From Pseudarthrobacter psychrotolerans (GTDB lineage: Bacteria > Actinomycetota > Actinomycetes > Actinomycetales > Micrococcaceae), in assembly GCF_009911795.1 (NCBI RefSeq), contig NZ_CP047898.1, positions 4,650,001 through 4,714,000 on the forward strand: a stretch of DNA of 64,000 nt. Reading direction: 5' to 3'. Below are positions 1 through 8,711 of this stretch, one piece after another. The position numbers and the translations under genes are program-made. Under the pieces are notes generated by a model. It was not told the DNA's origin. It worked only from the letters and a program-made list of their open reading frames with translations, and searched no databases. Each line of letters opens with the position of its first letter. Within the stretch, counting starts at the first letter, position 1.

Positions 1-527
1 ACGGCTGGAGCCCGCCGGTGACCCTGCAGCCCCAGTGCAGCCTGCTGGTCCGGGAAATTGAATCGGAGATTGTCCCGGCTGCGCTCGACGCCGGGATTGG
101 TTTGCTGCCGTGGTCCCCGCTGGGCGGGGGCTGGTTATCGGGCAAGTACAAACGGGACCAACCTCCTACAGGTGCCACGCGGCTCGGCGAGAACCCCGAA
201 CGCGGCATGGAGGCCTGGAAGGCACGCAATGACAATCCCCGCACCTGGGCGGTCATCGCAGCCGTGGAAGACATTGCCGCGGCCCACGATGCGAGCCCCT
301 CCCAGGTGGCCTTGGCATGGCTGGCCGACCGGCCGGCGGTCACGTCCGTGATCCTGGGTGCCCGGACCAAAGAGCAGCTCGCCGACAACCTTGCTGCGGC
401 AGACCTGCAACTCAGCCCGGACGAAACCAAACAGCTGACTCAGGCCAGCCAGCCTCAAGTCGGGGTCTATCCGTATGGGCCAATGGCGCAGGAGCAGCGC
501 AGCCGCAAGATCGAGGGGGGACGGTAG
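1..527 (+). CDS. Aldo/keto reductase, C-terminal part (5' end outside window)
   Basis: The reading frame is already open at base 3 and has no convincing start in the window, so the N-terminal half with the catalytic Asp, Tyr and Lys lies upstream. What is visible is the second half of an AKR barrel: the LQPQCSLLVRE strand-helix, the LLPWSPLGGGWLSGKY segment, a SPSQVALAWL helix, and the nucleotide-phosphate motif SVILGARTKEQLADN. These are typical of NADPH-dependent AKRs that reduce aldehydes or ketones in the cytosol. A GTG at 18 is inside the fold and is unlikely to be the true start. The substrate cannot be deduced. It ends about 250 bases before cspA. Confidence 0.85.
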   Translation, partial: GWSPPVTLQPQCSLLVREIESEIVPAALDAGIGLLPWSPLGGGWLSGKYKRDQPPTGATRLGENPERGMEAWKARNDNPRTWAVIAAVEDIAAAHDASPSQVALAWLADRPAVTSVILGARTKEQLADNLAAADLQLSPDETKQLTQASQPQVGVYPYGPMAQEQRSRKIEGGR

Positions 528-728
528 CCGCCATGGGTACCTCCGTTGCCATCCTGGTAAGGCGCTACGGGCGGGGAAGGGCACTCCTCCGCACCGAGTG
601 GTAAGCGGCGGCGCAAATCTCCTGTACTGTTGATCCTGTTGTTGTGTTTATGCGGTTGGTAGTTCAGGCAGTACGCGCGGTCGAAAGTCCGCGTCTTTCT
701 GAAGTAGCGGTTTTGAACACCCCACACC

Positions 729-758
729 GGAGGACCCGAAAGTCGGGACATTTCCTCC
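729..758 (+). promoter_or_regulatory. Hairpin in the cspA leader
   Basis: Within the 5' leader of cspA, GGAGG (729-733) and CCCGA (735-739) pair with TCGGG (743-747) and CCTCC (754-758), forming an interrupted stem about 22 bases before the start codon. The GGAGG in the stem is sequestered; the likely ribosome site of cspA is the separate AAGGA at about 768-772. Long structured leaders are known to govern cold-shock mRNA translation and stability in other bacteria; a similar role here is inference. Confidence 0.4.
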
Positions 759-780
759 ACCTTCACGAAGGACAAAAATA

Positions 781-984
781 ATGGCTACTGGTACCGTCAA
801 ATGGTTTAACGCTGAAAAGGGCTTCGGCTTCATTTCCCCCGATGACTCCTCACAGGACGTTTTCGCTCACTACTCCGCGATCGCCTCTTCCGGCTTCCGC
901 TCACTCGAAGAGAACCAGAAGGTTTCCTTCGAAACCGAGCAGGGCCCCAAGGGTCCCCAGGCCGTCAACATCCAGGCACTCTAA
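781..984 (+). CDS. cspA: Cold shock protein, CspA family
   Basis: This is a 67-residue single cold-shock domain, the usual length of the family. It begins [18 protein letters not shown], which contains the RNP1-type motif KGFGFI, followed by the RNP2-type DVFAHYSAI. It binds single-stranded RNA and DNA and acts as an RNA chaperone in the cytoplasm during cold shock or general growth. A ribosome site AAGGA sits about 8 bases before the ATG. The gene is monocistronic: it has its own leader with a hairpin and a strong intrinsic terminator 40 bases downstream. Identity is certain; whether it is the major cold-inducible paralogue is not. Confidence 0.97.
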   Translation: MATGTVKWFNAEKGFGFISPDDSSQDVFAHYSAIASSGFRSLEENQKVSFETEQGPKGPQAVNIQAL

Positions 985-1022
985 TTCATTAGAGATTCTG
1001 GGGCCTTAGGGTTTCATTTTCA

Positions 1023-1056
1023 AAGCAGGGCCGGTCACTTGACCGGCCCTGCTTTT
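1023..1056 (+). terminator. Intrinsic terminator of cspA
   Basis: A perfect 15-bp stem (1023-1037 with 1040-1054), GC-rich with a tiny loop, runs straight into a short T tract. It follows the cspA stop by 39 bases. Confidence 0.92.
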
Positions 1057-1202
1057 GTTAACCCGAATGTGCTTCAAAGCGGGGTTAAGCACACAGGACA
1101 CTGTCCCGACTGGCGACTTGCGAGAAAAGCCCGCAAGATAGTCAGGGGGTAAGCAGGGCGTGATCGCATCGTTCCCGCCGCACAGAGAGGCCCCGCACTT
1201 CC

Positions 1203-1892
1203 GTGCCAATACCAAAACGCCAACGCAGTCCGCTGATCCGCAAGTACCTTAACGTCAGCCGCTCCGCCCAGACAGAGGCCAGACGCCTCGGCGAGCTCAA
1301 ACCGGTGGAGCCCGCCGCCCGCAGGGAGGGGCTGCCCGTACTGGGCGATGACCAGGTCTATGTGTTGAAATACGGGACGGACTATCACACGACGTGGTGT
1401 CAGGTGGTGGCCGACACCTGGGAGTGCGCCCCCAGAAGACTGTTCGTGACCCTGTTGGCAACCGTGGGTGAGAGGACCCGTTGCACGGAATGCGATCGGC
1501 AAGCGAAGGCAGCCAGGGTGTCAGCTGCGCAGGAATACCACCAGCAACCCCGGCTCACCCCTGAACCCGCACCGCCTGACGCCGTGGTCCCGCTGAAAGT
1601 CATGGGGATGGCCCATGGAATCCTCTTCCTGGCGGCAGGGCAGGAATATCGCGAACGCCTTAAGGAAACTGCTGTGGAGCCGGCTACCCCGCTGTACGTG
1701 GACGGGCGGCGTGACGGCCTGGTGGTTCGGCTGGACTCCGCCAGCGACGAACCACTCCTGCTTGTCCAGTTGGACCCGCGCGCCACGTTCCGGAACGGTC
1801 CGTACCAGGTGCGCCTGCGTCATCCGCTGCGGCGGTCGGCCACCAAACCCTATGCCGTTGAGTCAGTTGAGTTCGTTCAACCCGCACCATGA
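1203..1892 (+). CDS. Hypothetical protein with Cys pairs
   Basis: This 229-residue protein is not one I recognise. It starts at a GTG with no clear Shine-Dalgarno. The N-terminal third is basic. Around residues 60-100 there is a YHTTWC segment, a second cysteine (WEC), and a CTEC pair, an arrangement that could hold a metal or simply be a degenerate zinc ribbon. The C-terminal half is predicted to be mixed strand and ends VEFVQPAP. Its stop overlaps the ATG of the next gene (ATGA), so the two are probably translated as a unit. No signal peptide or membrane segment is evident. Confidence 0.6.
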   Translation: MPIPKRQRSPLIRKYLNVSRSAQTEARRLGELKPVEPAARREGLPVLGDDQVYVLKYGTDYHTTWCQVVADTWECAPRRLFVTLLATVGERTRCTECDRQAKAARVSAAQEYHQQPRLTPEPAPPDAVVPLKVMGMAHGILFLAAGQEYRERLKETAVEPATPLYVDGRRDGLVVRLDSASDEPLLLVQLDPRATFRNGPYQVRLRHPLRRSATKPYAVESVEFVQPAP

Positions 1893-3181
1893 GGGATCCG
1901 CAGCCGCACTCTGGCAAGATGTCACCCATGCAACGTTCCGGAACCGTCCCCGCCTTCGACCTCCGGATCAGCATCACGGACACCGAACCGTTGATCTGGC
2001 GAAGGCTGCACGTCCCCATGACGCTCACGGTTCCCGAGTTTCACCTCGCTGTACAGGCCGCCTTCGGCTGGGAAAACTCCCACCTCTACGCCGTCCGGGG
2101 TGTGGACCGCGCCGGAAAGGCGCGGGAGATCGCGGGTCCCGACGACGCAACGGAGGATCTGGACGCAGAGCCGGCGTCCGGCGTCGTACTTTCTGAACTG
2201 CTCGATGTTCAAACGCCGGGCACCGCACTGGAATACGAGTACGACTTTGGCGACAGCTGGACGCACCATGTGGAGGTGCTTGGTGCTGCGGACCTTCCGG
2301 CCGGGGAACTTATGTGCGTGGATGGTGCCAACCGCGGTCCGGTGGAGGACTCTGGTGGGCCGCACGGCTACCGGCGGCTGCTCCAGATCGTCGCGGACCC
2401 GGAGCATCCGGAACACTCGGACACGAAGTACTGGATCTCCGGCGTGACGGGCGAGTATGGCAGCCACTTCGCACCGGCAACATTCGACCGCCAGGCCGCG
2501 AACGGCAAACTCCGGCTGCTTAGCCTCCAGTGGTGGCCGCAGCCCCTCAGCGACGAGGAACGCGACGCCGTGTTGCTGCCGGTCCGCTGGCTGTTGGAAA
2601 ATGCCGCACCGGACGGCCTGGAACTCACCAAGGACGGCTACCTGAAGCCCGCCATGGTCAAGCGGGCCATGGACGAGCTCGGCTGGAGCGATCCCGTCAT
2701 GGGCAAGGGAAACCGCGAGACGCACGCACGGCCGGTCCTCGAACTCCGGCTGCACCTCATCGACTGGAAGCTGCTGCGGAAGGTCAAGGGCAGGCTGGTG
2801 CTCACACCGCGTGGAAAACGCTGCCTGGAACGGCCCGCGGAGCTGTGGGATTACCTCGGGGACGCCGTTGGCCGTCAGGAGCACGACGCCGTCCGGCTGG
2901 CCACGCGTATCCACACGGACTGGCACCTCAGCGGCATCGCGCCGGCGTCGGGCCGCAGGGTGGAGGCGATCCGTGGCGCCATGCTGGCCGCCGGGTTTGT
3001 CACCCGGTCCGGCCATCCCATCCCCGACGAATGGGTCAGCGACATCAACCAGGTGGTGCGGCGAAACCTCAAATGCCTGCACCTGATGGCGCCCAAAGTG
3101 GACCATCGCGGCCGGTCCCTGCTGACCGACGGCGGCGTGAAGTTCCTCCTGGCCGTCCGGGCTGCGGGCAAGTCGGGTTAG
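1889..3181 (+). CDS. pRiA4b ORF-3-like domain protein
   Basis: The N-terminal half carries the plasmid pRiA4b ORF-3-like domain: the entry motif FDLRISITDTEPLIWRRLHV, then FGWENSHLYAV, the YEYDFGDSWTH core and a DGANRGPVEDSGGPHGY segment, all hallmark features of the family. The family is named after a plasmid ORF and has no established biochemical role. Residues from about 230 form a second helical domain with no motif I recognise. The ATG at 1889 overlaps the preceding stop, favouring translational coupling; ATGs at 1919 and 1928 are closer to the domain and cannot be excluded. Despite the family name, no transposase or plasmid gene is nearby. Confidence 0.8.
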   Translation: MRDPQPHSGKMSPMQRSGTVPAFDLRISITDTEPLIWRRLHVPMTLTVPEFHLAVQAAFGWENSHLYAVRGVDRAGKAREIAGPDDATEDLDAEPASGVVLSELLDVQTPGTALEYEYDFGDSWTHHVEVLGAADLPAGELMCVDGANRGPVEDSGGPHGYRRLLQIVADPEHPEHSDTKYWISGVTGEYGSHFAPATFDRQAANGKLRLLSLQWWPQPLSDEERDAVLLPVRWLLENAAPDGLELTKDGYLKPAMVKRAMDELGWSDPVMGKGNRETHARPVLELRLHLIDWKLLRKVKGRLVLTPRGKRCLERPAELWDYLGDAVGRQEHDAVRLATRIHTDWHLSGIAPASGRRVEAIRGAMLAAGFVTRSGHPIPDEWVSDINQVVRRNLKCLHLMAPKVDHRGRSLLTDGGVKFLLAVRAAGKSG

Positions 3182-3261
3182 GTTTCGCTCCCCACCCGCC
3201 CCCTTGCCTCGCAAGCTCCGCTAGGGAACCCGGCAGGCGTGGGCCCTGGGCTCAACCACCG
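3181..3261. repeat. Dispersed intergenic repeat, copy 1
   Basis: This stretch begins at the last base of the preceding stop codon. It closely matches 23615-23692: GGTTTC, CCCCACCCGC, CCTCGCA(A/G)GCTC, AACCCGGC(A/G)GGCGTGGGCCC and CTCAA(C/G)CACCGG appear in the same order and spacing. The CTCAACCACCGG end also recurs at 8168-8176, 13230-13266 and 23588-23599. It separates two convergent genes. Confidence 0.75.
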
Positions 3262-3285
3262 GGGTTGTCCGGCTCCCCGACCCGG

Positions 3286-5040
3286 TCACTGGTCCGGGTT
3301 TGGGTCCCGCACATCCCGTTCGCCGATATCGGCAGCACCCAGGGCGGCCGCGGCAGGGCTGTGCGTGGTTTCGTGCGCGCGGATGCTGAGCTCCGGGTGG
3401 TGGAGGTCCAGGGCGGGACGCTCTGAACGGATCCGGGGCAGCGAGGTGAAGTTGTGCCGCGGCGGCGGGCAGGACGTGACCCACTCAAGCGACGCTCCGA
3501 AGCCCCACGGGTCGTCCACCTCAACGTGTGTGGAGTTGCGCGACGTGATGTAGACGTTCCAGAAGAACGGGAGCATTGAGGCGCCCAGAAGGAAGGAGCC
3601 GAACGTGGAGAACTGGTTCATCCAGGTGAAGTTGTCCTCCACGAGGTAATCCGCGTAGCGGCGGGGCATGCCCATGACCCCGAGCCAGTGCTGGATCAGG
3701 AACGTGCCGTGGAATCCCAGGAACAGCATCCAGAAGTGGATCTTTCCGAGGCGCTCGTTGAGCATCTTGCCGGTGAATTTTGGCCACCAGAAGTAGAAGC
3801 CTGCGAACATCGCGAACACCACCGTGCCGAACACCACGTAGTGGAAGTGCGCCACCACGAAGTAGGAATCGGAGACGTGGAAGTCCAGCGGCGGGGACGC
3901 CAGGATGATGCCGGTGAGTCCGCCGAAGAGGAACGTGATGAGGAAGCCGAGGCTCCACAGCATGGGAGTCTCGAACGTCAGGGACCCCCGCCACATGGTG
4001 CCGATCCAGTTGAAGAACTTCACCCCGGTAGGGACTGCGATCAGCATGGTCATGAAGGAGAAGAACGGCAGCAGCACCGAACCGGTCACGTACATGTGGT
4101 GTGCCCATACGGTCATGGACAGGGCTGCGATGGCGATGGTCGCGTACACAAGGCCCTTGTAGCCGAAGATCGGCTTGCGGCTGAAGACCGGGAAGATCTC
4201 GGACACAATGCCGAAGAACGGCAGCGCGATGATGTAGACCTCGGGGTGGCCGAAGAACCAGAACAGGTGCTGCCAGAGTATGGCGCCGCCGTTTTCCGGA
4301 TCGTAGATGTGGGCACCGAACTTGCGGTCGGCCCCCAGGGCAAACAGGGCGGCCGCGAGCGGCGGGAAGGCCATGATCACCAGGATGGACGTCACCAGGG
4401 CGTTCCAGGTGAAGATCGGCATCCGCCACATGGTCAGGCCCGGGGCGCGCATGCAGATGATGGTGGTGATGAAGTTGACCGCACCGAGGATGGTGCCGAA
4501 GCCGGACAGCGCCAAGCCGAAGACCCACAGGTCACCGCCCACGCCGGGGGTGAACGTGGTGTTATTCAACGGCGCGTAGGCGAACCAGCCGAACGCCGCC
4601 GCACCCTGCGGGGTGATGAAGCCCGCGACGGCGATGGTGGATCCGAAGAGGAAGAACCAGAAGGCCAGGGCGTTCAGCCGCGGGAACGCGACATCGGGGG
4701 CGCCGATCTGCAGCGGCATGATGAAGTTGGTGAAGCCGGCGAACAGCGGGGTGGCGAACATCAGCAGCATCATGGTGCCGTGCATCGTGAACAGCTGGTT
4801 GTACTGCTCCTTGGTCTGCAGGATCTGCATACCGGGCTCGAAGAGCTCGGCCCGGATCAGCAGGGCCATAACTCCAGCCAGCATGAAGAACACAAACGAG
4901 GCGATCAGGTACATGTAGCCGATGACTTTATGGTCGGTGGAGGTGAGCCAGCCGACCACCATGGAGCCTTTGCGCCGAGGCACTACCGGGGGAGCGGCGG
5001 TTGACGCGGTCCCAATTCGTGAATGTCCGGTGATGGCCAT
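3286..5040 (-). CDS. ctaD: Cytochrome c oxidase subunit I (aa3 type)
   Basis: This 584-residue membrane protein has twelve expected transmembrane segments and forms the catalytic subunit of cytochrome c oxidase. All metal sites can be seen: the low-spin heme ligand in FTMHGTMM, the CuB histidine and cross-linked tyrosine in GHPEVYI, the His pair in WAHHMY, and the two heme ligands in [11 protein letters not shown]. The GHPEV glutamate marks an A1-type proton channel. The C-terminal tail ([17 protein letters not shown]) is the usual actinobacterial extension. It stands alone, without ctaC, ctaE, ctaF or the qcr genes, so it is either a second copy or a separately placed single gene. The 93-base gap upstream would hold its promoter. 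Confidence 0.97.
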   Translation of the reverse strand: MAITGHSRIGTASTAAPPVVPRRKGSMVVGWLTSTDHKVIGYMYLIASFVFFMLAGVMALLIRAELFEPGMQILQTKEQYNQLFTMHGTMMLLMFATPLFAGFTNFIMPLQIGAPDVAFPRLNALAFWFFLFGSTIAVAGFITPQGAAAFGWFAYAPLNNTTFTPGVGGDLWVFGLALSGFGTILGAVNFITTIICMRAPGLTMWRMPIFTWNALVTSILVIMAFPPLAAALFALGADRKFGAHIYDPENGGAILWQHLFWFFGHPEVYIIALPFFGIVSEIFPVFSRKPIFGYKGLVYATIAIAALSMTVWAHHMYVTGSVLLPFFSFMTMLIAVPTGVKFFNWIGTMWRGSLTFETPMLWSLGFLITFLFGGLTGIILASPPLDFHVSDSYFVVAHFHYVVFGTVVFAMFAGFYFWWPKFTGKMLNERLGKIHFWMLFLGFHGTFLIQHWLGVMGMPRRYADYLVEDNFTWMNQFSTFGSFLLGASMLPFFWNVYITSRNSTHVEVDDPWGFGASLEWVTSCPPPRHNFTSLPRIRSERPALDLHHPELSIRAHETTHSPAAAALGAADIGERDVRDPNPDQ

Positions 5041-5133
5041 TTTTCACCTCACAGATTCGACTGCACGGTATGTTGGACCCTTTGCATGAGCCCCTACTTG
5101 CAGGCTACTCACTCCCGGGGTGTCCGGGAAGAG

Positions 5134-5868
5134 TCAGTGCAGGCCCATCGCATTCCGGACCTCGTCCAGGATGTGGTGGACGGCGGTTTCCGCGCCCACG
5201 GCGTCCCCGCGGGCCACTGCCGCCGCAGCATCCTCGTGGGCCTGCAACGCTTCGGCCCGCGGTTTGAAGGGCATCAGCCCCTGCTTGGTCCGGCTGGTGA
5301 GCACCTCGGCCACCATGCCTTCGAGCGCCGTGAACATCTCATTGCCGCAGCTTTCGAGCAGCAAGCAGTGGAACTCGATGTCGACGGCCAGGAACGCTTC
5401 GAGTTCGCCCGCTTCGCCCAGCCGCCGCAGCTCTGCGGCCAGGTAAACCAGCCTGGCCCGTTCCGTGGCGCTAGCCCGGCGGGCAGCACCGGCAGCCGCA
5501 ATGGGCTCGACGGCGATGCGCAGTTCGGTGAGGCTGCTGTACTGGATATCGCGCCGGACAGAGCCCAGGCGCCAGCGCACCAGCTTGGGATCGAAGACGT
5601 TCCACAGCCGGCGCTCCTGGACCACAATGCCCACTCGCCGGCGCGAATACACCAGGTTCATGGACTCCAGGACCTTCATGCTGTCCCGCGCAACGGTGCG
5701 GGAGATGCCGTACTCCTGCTGGAGGCCCTCAAGGGTCAGCCGGCTGCCCGGCGGAAGGCTCCCTGCAGCGATGGCAGAGCCAACCGCCTCGAGAACGCGT
5801 TCATGCATGGCGGGGGAGGCCCCGCCGTCGTGCGCGTCATCCGCGTTCGGTGGTGTCGCCGTCGACAT
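5134..5868 (-). CDS. gntR: GntR/FadR-family repressor of the gluconate genes
   Basis: This 244-residue regulator has an N-terminal winged helix (residues about 20-85, with the typical LPPGSRLTLEGLQQEYGISRT wing-helix region) and a C-terminal FCD domain with the metal-ligand pattern DIEFH ... AHEDA ... HHIL. The start was placed at the ATG at 5868 (MSTATPP); the longer open frame to 6027 runs through the divergent promoter region. It faces gntK and gntP across a 191-base gap, the usual arrangement for a gluconate-responsive repressor. Effector identity (gluconate or 6-phosphogluconate) is inferred from neighbours. Confidence 0.85.
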   Translation of the reverse strand: MSTATPPNADDAHDGGASPAMHERVLEAVGSAIAAGSLPPGSRLTLEGLQQEYGISRTVARDSMKVLESMNLVYSRRRVGIVVQERRLWNVFDPKLVRWRLGSVRRDIQYSSLTELRIAVEPIAAAGAARRASATERARLVYLAAELRRLGEAGELEAFLAVDIEFHCLLLESCGNEMFTALEGMVAEVLTSRTKQGLMPFKPRAEALQAHEDAAAAVARGDAVGAETAVHHILDEVRNAMGLH

Positions 5869-5923
5869 CTTTCCTGCTTTCGTCTGCGCCTGTGCGCCCT
5901 CCAATCGTACCCACAAAGTCCCA

Positions 5924-5980
5924 AAGGTATGACTTGTGACACCAAAAGATAGTATCTGTGGCTCGGAATGGTGATACCTT
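5924..5980. promoter_or_regulatory. Putative GntR operator region
   Basis: The gntR-gntK gap holds inverted repeats in an AT-rich setting: AAGGTAT (5924-5930) with ATACCTT (5974-5980), and between them the near-palindrome GATAGTATC (5948-5956). From memory these resemble operators bound by gluconate-responsive GntR proteins of corynebacteria; the match was not computed. Confidence 0.5.
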
Positions 5981-6059
5981 ATTTCCCGGCGCAGTTCCCC
6001 GTGGGATGCGCTATTAGCTTTCTTCATTTAGCCAACGGCGTCTTCTTCGGAGGTAAAAC

Positions 6060-6623
6060 ATGCAGTATCCAGCCACGCACCTGGTGGTGATGGGCGTTGC
6101 CGGTTCCGGCAAGTCCACCATTGCGGCAGCGCTTTCCCGGCAGCTTGGCTGGGCCTGTGCCGAAGCGGACGAGTTCCACCCCCGGTCCAACATCGACAAG
6201 ATGAGCCAGGGCATTCCGCTGCAGGACGAGGACCGCTGGCCCTGGCTGCAGGAAATCCAGGACTGGATGACCGCAAATGCCGCTGCCGGGAAGAGCACGG
6301 TCCTGACCTGCTCCGCGCTCAAGCAGAGCTACCGTCAGCTGCTCTCTGATGCGCAGGGCCGGGTGCTGTTCATCCACCTCGACGGCGGCGCCGACCTGAT
6401 CGGCCAGCGCATGCAGGGCCGCGAAGGCCACTTTATGCCGCCCACGCTCCTGCCCAGCCAGCTGGCCACCCTGGAACCGTTGACCGGCAACGAACTCGCC
6501 GCCGGCAGCCTCCGCCTGGACATCTCCAACTCCCCGGAGCAGATCGTCGCCGCCGTGCTGGCTGGCCTCACGCTTCCCGCGGGTCTGGCGCCCAGCGCCC
6601 GCATGGCGCCCAGCGCCGGCTGA
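6060..6623 (+). CDS. gntK: Gluconokinase
   Basis: The enzyme phosphorylates D-gluconate with ATP to 6-phosphogluconate, feeding the pentose phosphate pathway. The 187-residue protein begins with a P-loop (MGVAGSGKSTI, residues about 10-20), followed by the substrate segment ADEFHPRSNIDKMSQGIPL and DEDRWPWL, and the conserved CSALKQSYR and GREGHFMP motifs, all diagnostic of the GntK family. A GGAGG lies 7 bases before the ATG. It is followed after 62 bases by the gluconate permease. The C-terminus ends with a small duplication (APSARMAPSAG) not needed for catalysis. Confidence 0.96.
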   Translation: MQYPATHLVVMGVAGSGKSTIAAALSRQLGWACAEADEFHPRSNIDKMSQGIPLQDEDRWPWLQEIQDWMTANAAAGKSTVLTCSALKQSYRQLLSDAQGRVLFIHLDGGADLIGQRMQGREGHFMPPTLLPSQLATLEPLTGNELAAGSLRLDISNSPEQIVAAVLAGLTLPAGLAPSARMAPSAG

Positions 6624-6685
6624 TCCCGCCTGCTGAGCCGGGCCACTTTTCCCCCACATTTCATTTTCTGTTTCAAAGGAGAACC

Positions 6686-8089
6686 ATGGTCATCGAAGGA
6701 TGGACCCAGACGCTGGGCGCAGGCCCCCTGCTGCTCATCGCCGCGGCATCGATCGTCGCGCTGCTGTTCCTGATCATCAAGCTGCGGATGCACGCCCTCG
6801 TGGCCCTGATCGTGATCAGCCTCGCAACCGCGTTCGCCACCGGAATCCCCGCCAACCAGGTGGTTCCTGTGCTGATCAACGGCTTCGGGACTACCCTGGG
6901 CACCGTGGCGCTCCTCGTGGGACTGGGCGCCATGCTCGGCCGCATCGTTGAGACCAGCGGCGGCGCCAAGGTGCTGGCCGACTACCTGATCGGCGTCTTT
7001 GGGGAAAAGCGCGCCCCGTTCGCCCTGGGCCTGGCTTCCCTGATCTTCGGCTTCCCCATCTTCTTCGACGCCGGCCTGGTGGTTATGCTGCCCGTCGTCT
7101 TCGCGGTGGCCCACCGCCTGGGCGGGGGAGTGCTGCGCTACGGCCTCCCCGCCGCCGGAGCGTTCTCCGTCATGCACATCTTCCTGCCGCCGCACCCGGG
7201 CCCGGTCTCGGCCGCTGCCTTCTTTGATGCCAACATCGGGCTGGTCCTGATCGCCGGCCTCATCACCGCCATCCCCACCTGGTACGTCACCGCCTACCTG
7301 TTCGGCCTGTGGACCGGCAAGAAGCTGGTCCTTCCGGTACCGGAAATCCTGGGCCACGCCAGTGCCGAGGCGGAAGCCCACCCGCCGCGCTTCCGCACCA
7401 TCATCGGCCTGCTGCTCCTGCCGCTCGTCCTGATCTTCATCAACACCGGCCTGAATACACTTGCCTCCTCCGGAGCGCTCTCTGAAGCCGTCAAGAAAGA
7501 GCAGTGGTTCCAGGTCCTGCGCACCATCGGTGAAACCCCGGTGGCCCTGCTGATCGCCGTCCTGGTAGCCGTGTTTGTCCTGGGCGCCCGCCGCGGCAAG
7601 GACGCCGGCGCCATAGAGAAGCTGCTCGAATCCTCGCTGGGCCCGGTCTGCTCCGTCATCCTCATCACCGGCGCCGGCGGCATGTTCGGCGGCGTCCTGC
7701 GTGCTTCCGGCATTGGCGTCGCACTGGCCGATGTCCTGGGCAACCTGGGCATCCCGCTGATCCTGGCCGGCTTCCTGATCGCCGCCATCCTGCGCATCGC
7801 CCAGGGTTCCGCCACCGTGGCCCTGACCACCACCGCCGGCCTCATCGCCCCGGCCGTGGCCACCGCCGGCCTGACCGGCATGCAGGTCGCCGCCCTGGTT
7901 ATCGCCGTTGCAGCCGGCTCCGTGGTGGTCTCCCACGTCAACGACTCCGGCTTCTGGCTGGTGGGCCGCTTCTTCGGCATGGACGTCAAGACCACCCTGC
8001 GGACCTGGACCGTTATGGAAACCCTGATCGGCGTTATGGGCTTCGCCATCGCGGCGGTCCTCTTCCTGCTCGCCGGCGTGGCGGGGTAG
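6686..8089 (+). CDS. gntP: Gluconate:H+ symporter, GntP family
   Basis: This 467-residue integral membrane protein imports gluconate by proton symport. It is hydrophobic throughout, with twelve or more membrane segments, and carries family landmarks such as FGFPIFFDAG, PAAGAFSVMHIFLPPHPGP, GSATVALTTTAGLIAP and the C-terminal SHVNDSGFWLV. A ribosome site AAAGGAG precedes the ATG by 6 bases. It forms a transcription unit with gntK, and the divergent GntR-type gene is its likely regulator. A long hairpin follows the stop. The family also includes idonate and related sugar-acid carriers, but the gntK linkage favours gluconate. Confidence 0.94.
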   Translation: MVIEGWTQTLGAGPLLLIAAASIVALLFLIIKLRMHALVALIVISLATAFATGIPANQVVPVLINGFGTTLGTVALLVGLGAMLGRIVETSGGAKVLADYLIGVFGEKRAPFALGLASLIFGFPIFFDAGLVVMLPVVFAVAHRLGGGVLRYGLPAAGAFSVMHIFLPPHPGPVSAAAFFDANIGLVLIAGLITAIPTWYVTAYLFGLWTGKKLVLPVPEILGHASAEAEAHPPRFRTIIGLLLLPLVLIFINTGLNTLASSGALSEAVKKEQWFQVLRTIGETPVALLIAVLVAVFVLGARRGKDAGAIEKLLESSLGPVCSVILITGAGGMFGGVLRASGIGVALADVLGNLGIPLILAGFLIAAILRIAQGSATVALTTTAGLIAPAVATAGLTGMQVAALVIAVAAGSVVVSHVNDSGFWLVGRFFGMDVKTTLRTWTVMETLIGVMGFAIAAVLFLLAGVAG

Positions 8090-8120
8090 CGCTTCATCTC
8101 CAGCCACGGCTGACTGAAGT

Positions 8121-8165
8121 ACGACGGCGGGGCGTCCAGGGAAATTCTGGGCGCCCCGCTGTCGT
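8121..8165 (+). terminator. Hairpin after gntP
   Basis: Arms 8121-8137 and 8149-8165 pair over 17 positions with two mismatches, around an 11-base loop. No T tract follows. The hairpin lies between convergent genes and could end transcription from either side. Confidence 0.65.
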
Positions 8166-8181
8166 GCTCAACCACCGGCGC

Positions 8182-8571
8182 CTACTTGCGGGATTTGGCT
8201 GCCTTGGGCGCTTTCGGCGGGAGCCCGGCGACGTACTCGAAGGCCTTCTCCGCCCAGGCGCTTGCCTGCGCGTCGTCGCCTCCGCGGCCGCCCTCTCCTT
8301 CGGTATTCCAGACCTCCGGAAGCCCGGTGTAGCCGCCCATGGGCCGCTCCGCAGGGCCGAACGGGACGGTTCGCTCGGTGCTTTCGAGCACCTGCCTGTC
8401 GGCGTCGGAGAGTTTCAGCCCGATCGTGGAGCCGAAGAGTCCGGCGAACATGTTGCCGTTGACGAAGGCGCCCAGGTTGCCGAACATCGGCTTGACCACC
8501 ACCCCGGGGTTGTCCGGCACTACTGAGCGGAAGCGCTCCTTGGCTTCGTCGGACGCATTGGCCATCTCCAT
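8182..8571 (-). CDS. TfoX N-terminal domain protein
   Basis: This protein of about 129 residues matches the TfoX/Sxy N-terminal domain family: DEAKERFRSVVPDNPGVVVKPMFGN, then FVNGNMFAGLFGSTIGLKLS and a PMGGYTGLPE segment. The family includes the competence activator of Haemophilus, but many actinobacterial members are stand-alone proteins of unknown role. The start at 8571 (MEMANAS) is supported by GGGAGA about 8 bases upstream; the open frame extends further without a ribosome site. The C-terminus is Lys-rich (PKAPKAAKSRK), which could contact nucleic acid. No competence genes are adjacent. Confidence 0.83.
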   Translation of the reverse strand: MEMANASDEAKERFRSVVPDNPGVVVKPMFGNLGAFVNGNMFAGLFGSTIGLKLSDADRQVLESTERTVPFGPAERPMGGYTGLPEVWNTEGEGGRGGDDAQASAWAEKAFEYVAGLPPKAPKAAKSRK

Positions 8572-8711
8572 ATCGCTTTCTCCCAGGGTCGTGGTGTGAT
8601 TCCCTGTGCAGCTTATGCCCGCCCGGGCGCCGGGGGACAGAACTGCCGTACCGCTAGGCTGGCAGGAGTCCGCACGCACCTCACCGGTTCCACCCAACCA
8701 AAGGACACCCC

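Noticed and set aside
1889..3181. Plasmid or transposon remnant because of the pRiA4b ORF-3 name
   Set aside because: The family is widespread on chromosomes, and no transposase, integrase or inverted ends were seen around it.
6335..8107. A 590-codon minus-strand open frame across the gluconate permease
   Set aside because: Asp/Gly/Gln-rich shadow of the permease, which has clear family motifs.
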